A DNA stretch of 64,000 nt from Pelecanus crispus (taxonomy: Eukaryota > Chordata > Aves > Pelecaniformes > Pelecanidae), in contig NC_134656.1 of the NCBI RefSeq assembly GCF_030463565.1, positions 6,062,501 through 6,126,500 of the forward strand, in the 5' to 3' direction. A program made the position numbers and the translations under genes. Under the pieces are notes generated by a model. The model was not told the origin of the DNA. It saw nothing but the letters and a program-made list of their open reading frames with translations, and did not search any database. This document shows, piece after piece, positions 1 to 13,979 of the stretch. Each line of letters opens with the position of its first letter. The first letter of the stretch is position 1.

Positions 1-1269
1 CTCCTGTCTTGGAATAAATTGGCTGTGGGAATTGGAGGAGCCTCCCCGGTAGACCCCAGCTGTGAATCTCACCCTGAGTGTTCATATTTGTGTTATATCC
101 CGAGCTTGCGAGCCAGGGAATTTTGCTGATGTTGCTCAGCAGCTCATAGTCTTGCCCGTAGTTTGCGGCATATCCGTATGCGCTAGCTTCATCTGCAAAC
201 ACTTCGTGTTAGGAAGATGATGGCACTCTCCAAGCCGGGCTTGGACCCGTCACGCTCTCAGCTGTCACTTCTCTCACATGCAGGCAGATGGCTGGGGTTT
301 CTCTTCCCGGTGAAGGGGCTGGTTTAGGCAAATCTCCCTATAAAGATCACAGGATGGCTCAGGTTATGTAGAAGTATGTATGTGGCACACAGGGACTAAG
401 AGGAGCAGTTGTGACTCTGTGTCTTGATCTCCTTGACTGAGGCACGGGGTGTGCCAACGTTTAGCATCCTCACCCTGTGGGAAGGCGATACATACACATT
501 AGATCTTTCTTTCCAGCTGACAGGCAGGCTGGAAAGCAACCTGTGTCCTGACCCTTGGTATGGAGTGAATAACAGTTGGCTTGAAGATGTCCAGCGCACT
601 GCTAGGCAAATTGCAAAGTACAGCTAGAGCGAGTGAACCCCGGCTGGGCCCATAAACCCCCGGCAGCCCTGGGCCGGGCTGAACACCGTGAGGCCGAGGG
701 CCAGCGGTACGATAGCAGAAAATCGGTGGCATTTCAGGAGGGGCTTCACTGAGAGCTCGTTTTGTGGTGTCATAAAGAGGCAAATCCCACGTTTCTTACT
801 GAAGCAAACTCACGATGAGCGCAACAGAAGTTTGCTTAAGTAAAGAGCGAATAACATATAGGAATATACATACATATATATGCGTGCATGTAAAGGTCTT
901 CAGGATTTAGCTGAGTGTTCACACATTCCCTAAGCCAATAACATCCGTTGTTATGGGAAATGAGGTAAGTGACAGAATTACTGTCCTTATGGCGGGCGAC
1001 AGGCGAGTCTAACGTTCCCATGCTGTAATTCCCTGTTTCGGTTACTGCTTCAACAATAGCTTGAGAGGGAGAGAACACGAACAAAGAGCACTCAGTGTTA
1101 TTTGGAGATTTCATCGAAAAAAGAGTTGGATTCAGATGAGACCCAAGTTGGAAAACAGTAAAATAAGTAGTAAAATAGTGTCCCTAACTAAGAGCTTGCT
1201 GCATAGCTAACGCGGTTGGGGGTTTCGTTCTCTTAGCTAGCTCTTGTAGCGAAGGCAGCCAAAGGCGTT

Positions 1270-1560
1270 TTTCTAGGCGACGGCGTGTGAGGTGTTTCTG
1301 GGTGGGTGCGGCGGGCCGGACGCCCAGCGCCGGGCGCTCGGCAGGAGGCGAGCGGGGCCTGGGGGGACCCGCCGGGACCCGCGCTCCGCCTCGCCCGGGG
1401 CCGCAGCGCAGCCCGCGAGGCCGCGTACCCCGGGCAGCCGGTGCCGGCCCCCGGCACAGCCCCAGCGGGACCCCGGCCCGGCCCCGCCGCGGAGCCGCGC
1501 AGGGCGGGAGCGCAGCCCGGGGCGGCCGGGGGGCGAGCCTGGGGGGGGGGGGGGGGCGCA
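1270..1560. promoter_or_regulatory. Small CpG island upstream of APCDD1L exon
   Basis: CG dinucleotides are dense here compared with the flanking 1.2 kb, and there are many GC-box-like GGGCGG/CCGCCC strings. It could be an APCDD1L promoter, an alternative or antisense promoter, or simply GC-rich avian exon-flanking DNA. No TATA box or recognisable first exon was found. Confidence 0.35.
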
Positions 1561-1579
1561 ACCTCCGCGCTGCCCCGCG

Positions 1580-1697
1580 GTGCTGACGGCCTCCCCCCCG
1601 CCTCCCCCTCCTCTTCCCCTCCCTCTCTCCCCCCTTCTCACCCCCTCCCTCTCTCCCCCCTTCTCTCCCTCTCTCCCCCCCCTCACCCCCGCCGCAG
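1580..1697 (+). promoter_or_regulatory. APCDD1L: Very long polypyrimidine tract and 3' splice site of APCDD1L exon
   Basis: An almost pure C/T stretch of roughly 100 bases, built of imperfect CTCTCTCCCCCC-type repeats, leads to the acceptor AG at 1696-1697. The tract is much longer than a usual acceptor tract. It directly follows a GC-rich region with a 16-G run, so sequencing and assembly errors are possible here. Confidence 0.7.
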
Positions 1698-1827
1698 CCT
1701 GCGCGGCCGCGGAGCCGCCGCTGCGCTGGGAGCCGCGGTGCCGGCAGCAGCTCCGCCACCTGCAGGACGGCGCCAGGATCGCGGCGCGGCTGCCGCCCCG
1801 CCTGGAGGGGCGCTGGGTCTCCACCGG
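1698..1827 (+). CDS. APCDD1L: APCDD1L, N-proximal coding exon (partial gene, 5' end missing)
   Basis: This exon encodes about 43 residues just after the expected signal peptide, including LRWEPRCRQQLRHLQ and the motif GRWVSTG that opens the first APCDDC domain. It starts after AG with two bases completing a codon and ends with ACC GG before GTAAGG. The broken codon is completed by G at the next exon, giving STG-CEVR, the family's junction sequence. The gene encodes the APCDD1-like paralogue of APCDD1, a glycoprotein of the secretory pathway; APCDD1 is known to antagonise Wnt signalling, whereas APCDD1L is less studied. Identification rests on sequence recall plus synteny with VAPB. The upstream exon with the start codon and signal peptide is not seen. 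Confidence 0.85.
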
Positions 1828-2720
1828 GTAAGGGCGCACCCCAGCCCCGGGTAGGGCCCCCACCCCCGGGAGCGCACCCCAACCCAGGGTAGGGCCCCCC
1901 ACCCCCGGGTAGGGCCCCCACCCCCGGGAGCGCACCCCACCCCCGGGTAGGGCCCCCACCCCCGGGAGCACACCCCAACCCCGGGTAGGGCCCCCCACCC
2001 CTGGGAGTGCACCCCAACCCCGGGTAGGGCCCCCCACCCCCGGGAGTGCACCCCACCCCCGGGTAGGGCCCCCACCCCTGGGAGTGCACCCCAACCCCGG
2101 GCAAAGGAGCGCACCCCAACCCCGGGTAGGGCCCCCACCCCTGGGAGTGCACCCCAACCCCGGGCAAAGGAGCACACCCCAACCCCGGGTAGGGCCCCCC
2201 ACCCCAGGAGCGCACCCCAACCCCGGGTAAGGGCTCTCCGCCCCGGGAGCACACCCCCAACCCTCGGGCACACCCCCTGCCCCGGCAGTGCACCCCAAAC
2301 CCCGGGTAAGGGCCCTCCAGCCCGGGAGCGCACCGCAACCCCGGGTAAGGCCACCCCGCCCCTGGGAGCACACCCCAAACCCCCGGGTAAGGCACTCCCC
2401 AGCCCCGGGAGTGCACCCTAACCCCCAGGTGGGGCTCTCCCACCCTGGGAGCGCACCCCAAACCCCTGGGTAAGGCAGCCCTGCCCCGGGAGCGCACCCC
2501 AACCCCGGGCAAGGCCCCCTGCCCCGGGAGTGCACCCCAAACCCTGGGTAAAGGAGCACACCCCCAACCCCGGTTAAGGCACCCCCACCCCGGGAGCACA
2601 CCCCCAAACCCCAGGCGCACCCTCTGCCCTGGCAGTGCACCCCAAACCCCAGGTAAGGGCCCCCCTTCCAGGAGCACACCCCAAACCCCCGGGTGCACCC
2701 CCCGCCCCAGCCCAGCCCCT
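1826..2720. repeat. GC-rich minisatellite at the start of an APCDD1L intron
   Basis: About 900 bases are built from alternating half-units of roughly 19-21 bp, one of type GGGTA(A)GGGCCCCCACCCCC and one of type GGGAGYRCACCCCAACCCC. The compound period is about 39 bp with around 20 copies. The first copy begins at the exon's own donor (GG|GTAAGGGC), so the array looks grown from the 5' splice site. Copies are most regular on the left and more diverged on the right. On the minus strand the array gives long but spurious Gly-rich open frames. Confidence 0.9.
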
Positions 2721-7044
<4,324 letters not shown>

Positions 7045-8430
7045 TTATCTATTCAGGTACGGCACAGAATTCAGATAGTCTTGGTGCTAGCGTGACTTTT
7101 ATATCCTTCAAATGAGCACATCTGGAATCGGTTTTACTCAGATTTGGAAACACTTTTTAAAGAAAACCCCAACAACAGCGAACGAAGCCAAGAAGCTATG
7201 CCTGGCTGCATACTGTTTGTCCTGTGGCGTTATTGCCTCAGCTCCCCTCTTCTTTGTGTACAAATTTAATGTAGTGACATGGATGCGCTGCACGTTGCAA
7301 TAGATAATTTAGCAATATGAGGGGGAAAAAGCAACATCAATTACAGTTGCTGCTTTGAGCTTTTGACATTGCTAAGATTTAATCAAGAGCTTGATTCAGA
7401 TGTAATTCAAACATCCAAAGTGTCGGCTGCTGAGTTTCTTTGAGGTTAAGTTCCCTCCCATCATACTCCTTAATGCTGTTCTTGCAAATTTAATCTGCAT
7501 TCAGATAAACAGTCAGCAAGTGCTCTGCTAAGGGCACGGTTAATCATGCCTTTCTCAGTTTACAGGCATTTTCTGTAGTTTCTGTGTACCTACATGCGCA
7601 AAGATGCAGCGTACAACCTTCCGCTTACCTATGTACAAAAAGCAGCCCTCACAGAGCATTACCTCGACAGACCGTTACTCCTGACCCTGGTCATAAAAGA
7701 AGATACAGTAGATGGAAAAGGCGTCTGTGCACAACCGCTCCAACCTTCAGCATGACCTAGCTGCAGGCACCACATCCTCGCTGCGTTACTGGGGCTTTTC
7801 CAGGTACACCAGCAACGGCCCCGCGTCGCTGCCCGCCTTGCCCAGCAGGCAAAGGCGCTGCCAGGCGGTCACGGCTCCCACTCACCATGCACTGAGCAAA
7901 GCAAAAGGTTGCTTACAAGTCTTCTCAGGCCATGTATTTTCACTGTCTCCTCTTTAGTAAGTGTACTGGCAGACCAGTTGTGAATCCAGCTCTCCTTTCC
8001 ATCAGAATGTCACTCCCAGCCTCATTCCTCTACAGGCGTTTTATGAATCTGCCTCCAGTGAACAAGGGTTGAGGAGACACTCGAATCAGGCAAGACAGTC
8101 AGGTCAGACTGATTTCTACCGACAACAAGGACAAACTAAGAACTTATATTCCCTGTCTGCTGCAGCTAAGAAGCATATAACTTACTTGGAGAAGACCTCC
8201 TCCCAGTAGCTAAATCCTCTCCAAATAAGCCTATATATCTTACTCAGAAAGGATATTTTGTTAAACCAGCTATGCAATAGCTACCTTCTTAATGCTGTAT
8301 TTACGACCTTGCAGCTTGTACTTAGATAAATTATGGGGTTTATAACATAAAAATACTTTTGGGGGAGCTGTACATTAACTAATAATTCAAATGAGATGCT
8401 TATTAAATGCATACAATTGTGACATAAATG
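7045..8430 (+). other. APCDD1L: Probable APCDD1L 3' UTR
   Basis: AT-rich sequence follows the stop codon. The first hexamer I find with a sensible context is ATTAAA at 8402-8407, followed by a T/G-rich stretch. The extent is inference; no canonical AATAAA was seen between 7045 and 9400 on this strand. Confidence 0.4.
8402..8407 (+). terminator. APCDD1L: Candidate polyadenylation signal ATTAAA for APCDD1L
   Basis: Variant hexamer ATTAAA, with GT-rich sequence (TTGTGAC, TGTTGTCATCCTGTTGG) in the next 50 bases. It is the best candidate in 2.3 kb downstream of the stop, but unproven. Confidence 0.3.
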
Positions 8431-9384
8431 TTGTCATCCTGTTGGCATGTTCCAGGCACGATCAAACACTAGTCATGCCCACAGTTACACATCTGTGCTG
8501 ATACACAGAAAGGCCAACTTGGCTACCTCGCCTTCCGTTCCCTCTGCAGTCAGAGAAGGAGGCTTCCCCAGGGCCAGTTCAGAGGCAGAACACCTCCTGT
8601 TCCCAAGGGCTGCTGTGTCTGGTAGCCTCTTACTGCATGGAGACCCACGGGCAGATGTTGGAAGAGCTGGAAGTGCATCCTGGAGAATGTGGCATCTCCT
8701 TTGGGATGTCCTCCTTGAGATGCTAGGAATCGGGGCAAGCCCGGGGTAGCACAGCTGCATCTCATATAAACCATACACGCAGCAGAACTTTTTCTTCAGC
8801 AGACCTGTTTCCCATCACTGTGCTAGAGCGGTCACTCGCTGCTGCCGAGAGGAACGGCTCCCGTGACTCAAACCAGCAACGCTACACGTTTCTGCAGGAC
8901 CCAAAGATGTTTGTGGCAAGAACAGGCAACAGCCTTGTGCCGTCTTTGGAGGGTGGGTGGAGGAGGGGGAAGGCAATTCCCTACACTTACCCCCAAGAAG
9001 GAGATTTGTGTGCAGATACCTTTTCTTTTCATATACATAGTATGGAAAGGTACTAAACTTGGCAAGTGTTCAGGTATCGCATGGTGTAAAAACTCCTCTA
9101 AGACCACAGACCCCTTCAGGGTGGTGATGGGATTAACATGACGTAAAAAGTTGCAAGACAACATCACCTCCTTATGCAACGCACGCAACAAGACTTGAGA
9201 AGGCTCCCCCTCCTCCCGTAGCAGGTGAAGCACCACTCGGCTCCAGCAGCACAGGATGTTTAGACACAGCTCCGCACGACGGCTGGGCTATGCTGGCTAA
9301 ACTTCCCTACGAAAGCCTCATCAGGAGCCTCTTTGTCCTCTTTCCCCCCTTTAAGTATACTTCGGAAAGAAAAAAAAGCCATGA
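8431..9384. other. Interval between convergent APCDD1L and VAPB transcripts
   Basis: Unique sequence with no convincing gene. Short open frames on both strands (8447-8749, 8868-9236 and others) lack recognisable domains. One or both 3' UTRs could extend through it. Confidence 0.4.
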
Positions 9385-9412
9385 AAAAGCTATTTGCATA
9401 AATATCATAACT

Positions 9413-9418
9413 TTTATT
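9413..9418 (-). terminator. VAPB: Candidate distal VAPB polyadenylation signal AATAAA
   Basis: TTTATT on the plus strand, read as ACAATAAAAG on the minus strand. It is the last canonical signal before the gap to APCDD1L. Confidence 0.35.
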
Positions 9419-11069
9419 GTTCTGTTCACAGTTCTTGGAGAAACATTTCTAAATTACACAGTTATTCTCTCTTAAGAATTTGTGCCTTTTTCCAATTTGA
9501 ATTTGCCTGGCTTCGATTGCCAGTCAGTGATTCTTGTTGTGTTGCTCTTTTAAGCTCAGAGCTGCAGTGTTCAGTATTTTCTCCCTGTGAAGGTATTCGT
9601 GCACTGTAATCAAGACATTCTCAATTTTGCTAGATAAACTCAGCCAACTGGGTTTCTCTCCCTCCCTCTCCAAGGCATTTTCACACTCCAACAGTAATTT
9701 TTGAAGCTTTTTTTGCATCCATTCCAATTACTCAGCTTCTCTTTTAAAATGTAAATATCCAAATGGCATCCAAAATTCCCAAGTCTCACAGCTGAGACAT
9801 ACAGAAGTATAATCACTTACTGCTAACCGTAATTAAAAACAAGAACACATGCTTATTCATTAGTCTTTCACCCTGGGACTGCACTGGGAACACATGTGGA
9901 GCTTCTATTCACTCTGGTCCTGGGCATGGATATTTTTGTCATGTTAACATCTATCAGTAGTGATTTTCTATCTTCACCAGTGGTCTGGAACCACTGAATT
10001 GTATCGGGTCCCAGCAGAACCCTTCTATGAGCATCCCCATTTCATTATGGTTCTCTTTAAACGACCTAAAAGGTGTGATCGTCAGAAAACAAGCTTTGCA
10101 GGGGCCCAGCTATACCCCGTTCCCTCTAATCCCCCAAAAAACTGAACAAGGCTAGGCTGAAGTGACTTACGCTCCTGCACTGACACTGCTCTCCCTTTCA
10201 TCCCTTCGAGCACTTCGCCCGGGCCCTCCTGGCCTCTTCGCCTGCCTTCGCAGCGGCAGGGCAGGGACTGCCCCAGGCGTCTGCCTTAGAAATACCGATA
10301 CAAGCATTCTAGACCTACTGAATTTTAAAATGTTCACTTTTAATACTAAGCATTGCTAATGAATGACGTCACCTTTCCAGTTCTCTTACATCAGCATGAG
10401 CAGTTTTACCACCTGCATCTAGTCACGGTCCTTATCCTACCGCCAAGATTTCCTCCGGACTTCAGCTCTTCATCACCTCCTCCAAGCACTCCAACCCATA
10501 CATTTTTCTTTTCCTTTGGCTATTGCTTTCCTTATTAATTTTTTGCACTTCATAACTCTCATTTTGAGTCGATTGCTGTCTGCTTCCCTTTTTCTTATTT
10601 GTTTTATATTACTTTACATCTAATTTTTCCCTTCATTTCATCACTGAAACAGGATGGGCAGTTAGCCAAAGTTGTCCCCCTTCTCGATTGCAAAATTGTT
10701 GGGGTTTTGGCCATTTAATAGCTTTCACTTAGAAAACTGCCAATTCTAATTCACTTTTCTGTCCAACTTCTTCTTCACTACCAGATTTGATATGAAATTT
10801 GCTCAGCTATGCCCTTTTGAAGCACCAGTTACATTTATTAGCCGTTTGCATGACTGTATGCCTAGCTTGAATGTCATCAGGATTCCGCAGTAACCACTGA
10901 CTTCTAGTTCTGCGATTCATTTCTCTTTATCTGACATAAAAAAGACAAAACCAAATAACCTTATGTTTCATGTCTAACACTGCATTAGAAAAACAGGTCT
11001 AGGACATAGGCAACAAACATTAGTCCTGACTACTGGATTCCTTTCAGTTGTAAAATAAATATATACCTT

Positions 11070-11075
11070 TTTATT
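11070..11075 (-). terminator. VAPB: Candidate VAPB polyadenylation signal AATAAA
   Basis: TTTATT on the plus strand, read as GTACAATAAAAAGG on the minus strand. It would give a 3' UTR of about 7.3 kb, close to what I recall for human VAPB. Confidence 0.35.
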
Positions 11076-12833
11076 GTACCTGTGAAGAAAAACCAGGCTC
11101 ACAGATGCACTGGCAGGTCAGTGCCAGCTGAAAGGCAATGATAGCGGGCACATGTGTCTTGGAAAACTCTTCCCCGTTCACTCCTTGTATAGTACTTTTC
11201 AAAAGTTTAATCATTTTTTAACCACTCCAAAAAGCAGAGAAAAATAATTTTCAAACATTCTGAATACATTTACTAGCTTCCTGCACTAAGTCTGAGCATG
11301 AGAGTCTTTTGTACCTTCTTTAATACCATAAGCTCCTCAGACAAGTTGCCTTGCAATTTTCTGCTTCTCTAGCAGGCACAAAAATTTAAAGCATGAGCTG
11401 AGTTTGCCGGACGAACGTAGTCATGGGTCTGATCTCCACAGCTCAATTAACAGTAACTTATTTTTCCAATTTGCCACCTTCACGCCCCCCTGTTTAAACT
11501 ACCTTAGAATGTATTTTACGTTCTACATTTCCCAGACAGTTCTTAAACTGAAACAAAACACACAAAAAAGTTTTAAAACACTTTTGGATATATTAACAGC
11601 ATTGAGCTAGTGCTTCATTTGATAAACAATCCACACTGAATATAAAGGCATGCTATTTACTATAAATAAATATGCTGCATTGAAACAGCAGAAAAAAGCT
11701 GGAGACGGCAAGGCGATGGCTGCCAAGACTCACTGCTCCAAACTCTACACAGAGTGAAGAAGGAACAAATTTGATCAAGAGGAAGCAGAAAGGTGAGTGG
11801 TTCCCTAGGATGGGAAAAGGCGTCAGGGACGAGTCGGACACGTCAAGGGAGTGCTCTGCCAGGCAGCCCGGCGGCGGCCCCCGAGCTCCTGGCGGCCCAA
11901 AGTCCGGGACGGGCAGTCAGGGAAGAGCAGGACTGGAAGGGCGATGGGAAGAAAGAGACCGAGCTGGAAAATAAATAGGCAGCAGAGAAGAAAAGCCATT
12001 TAAAGATGCTGGGCTGAACATCGCTTTCTTTGCCAAGGAGCAGGGAAGGAACGAGGATGACTTGGATTGAACCAAAGGGCTGAGGGAGGGAACGGAGTGA
12101 GATCTGACAGCTCAGGCAGAATAGATCAGGAAAGAAATCGGGCTGGAGAGTGCACAGCCTTCACAGGAACGCTCTTTTGGGCTCAGAATTGAAGCAAAAA
12201 TTCCTGGCTCCAATCACACTTGCGTGTGGCCTGCCAGTGAGATGGGAAAACAAAACCCGCTGCTTCAGCTGAGTTACTGCATCAGATGCTTAGGTCAAGG
12301 ACGGGTGTCCACACGCGGAACGTAAGGGCTGCAATCCTGACACACACACGCGTTACCAATAATACTATGATGCCATTTTTTAAGTTCAACTTTTAAAGAC
12401 CTAATTATACATCTCTTAAGAGAACTTCAGATTATCTGAGGTCAGGCACATGAGGTTGGGCACTTTCAGACGCCTGCTGGGCAGTCCGAGCTCCCTTTCT
12501 GACCCGGCACTGAAGGCTTGATCGGATACTGCAGCGTACTCACAAAACGTGGCCAAACCAACAGTGCACAAACTTGGGTTTGCCATTTCCTAAATTCTGA
12601 GTGCTTGACTTTGTACAGCCTTAATAAAGGTCTTTTGAAAGTAGTTGTGTGTGGATAATTGTGTGTGGGAACTTTGCCAACTCAAACATGAGGGAGCTCA
12701 AGAGGCTTTTCTAATCTTGTGAGTTTATCCACTGAAGAAAAAGATTTGATTAAAAAAATGAAGTACAGCTAAACTGGGAACAATACTTTACTACGGGCTG
12801 TTCTTCAGCTCTTCACAGGCACTTCGAAATCTT

Positions 12834-12851
12834 GGGGGGGGGGGGGGGGGG
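12834..12851. repeat. G18 homopolymer
   Basis: Eighteen consecutive G on the plus strand, hence C18 in a VAPB transcript. Run length in the assembly may be unreliable. Confidence 0.95.
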
Positions 12852-13960
12852 AATCACAAAATTAGGAACTTATTAAATAGGAATGAAATGTACTGATGCA
12901 GAAACATAAACAGAAATGCCAGATGTATAATGTCAACTTGTAATATGTGGCTTCAATTAATTCTTCTTAATTCATTTGTTTTCTTAACTTCTTTTGTTTT
13001 GCCATCTGGAAAAGGCCATTTTCTAATGACAGACCATAGGAGGAAGGATCCAAAGTTCAAGTTTGCTTCAAGGAAAAGCAGCCTTGCTTCTGCACTCGCA
13101 GACTCCGCATTCCTTCTTGCAGTTTTCACTCACACAGAAGCTTCAGGACCAACTTAGGCCTGGACTGAGAGGCAAAAAGATCTACATGGAAGTTTAGTAA
13201 AGTTTTCAGAAGTTTTACTCTTCAAAGTACAAGTGTGAAAGCAGTTCTGTAAAATGAAATGAAGCCACAGGAAACGGCGGAGTAAATGATGGGTATATAG
13301 TCATTTTGGGAGTGTGCAAGTGCACGCTTACTAGAATACTGCATGTAAGAGACTTCTGGCTGGCTCTTGTGTTATTTCAAAAAATAATCTACATTTATCC
13401 AGTAAAAAAAAAATCAAGCCATTAATAAAACAAACTCATTTTATAGTAAAGCAGATTTGAGTAGTGGAAACAATTCCTTTGTCCTCTGAAGCTAGTAAAA
13501 ATAAAAGTAACAGCACAATGAGCAATGTCACTTTTGCACTGACACCCATTAGACAAAGTGATTCACTATACCTGAAGCTGTCAGCATAACATAAAGAAAT
13601 CTTAATTGGACGTGGTCAAAGGATCAGCATTGCCCTGCTTGAATGATAAATCCCACTATTTATCTAACTGTAACATGCCTTATACCAGCGGTGTATCCCA
13701 TTGGCATCTTTTAATGAAGTGCATCTAGAGAACTGCTAGGCTGCACTACACAAGCAAGCGGCCTCGCTCAGCAGTGGCATTTTAGAAAGAAAAGCATAAA
13801 CCTTGGTTTATACAAGTATTTTCTAATTAGTAAATTAAATTTGTAGACACGTACCTGATTACAAATAGTAACTCCCACATACAGTACTGAGCTAGTCTCA
13901 CCCCTGTACAGATTACTTTCTTCTTTTTATATTACTGTTGCTGACTGCCTGCCCGCGCCA

Positions 13961-13979
13961 CCCCCCCCCCCCCCCCCCC
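13961..13979. repeat. C19 homopolymer
   Basis: Nineteen consecutive C on the plus strand, hence G19 in a VAPB transcript, about 1.1 kb from the G18 run and complementary to it. Confidence 0.95.

Larger units (their letters stand above)
1..1697 (+). other. APCDD1L: Sequence upstream of first visible APCDD1L exon (probable intron 1)
   Basis: No convincing exon is visible. The first 1.2 kb is ordinary mixed-composition sequence with only short random open frames. From about 1270 to 1560 the sequence becomes very GC- and CpG-rich, then has a run of 16 G (1541-1556) and a long C/T-rich tract (about 1580-1690) ending in the acceptor CCGCCGCAG. None of the three plus-strand frames in the CpG-rich part encodes a leucine-rich signal peptide, so the N-terminal coding exon is probably left of the window. 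An alternative promoter inside the CpG-rich part cannot be excluded. Confidence 0.5.
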
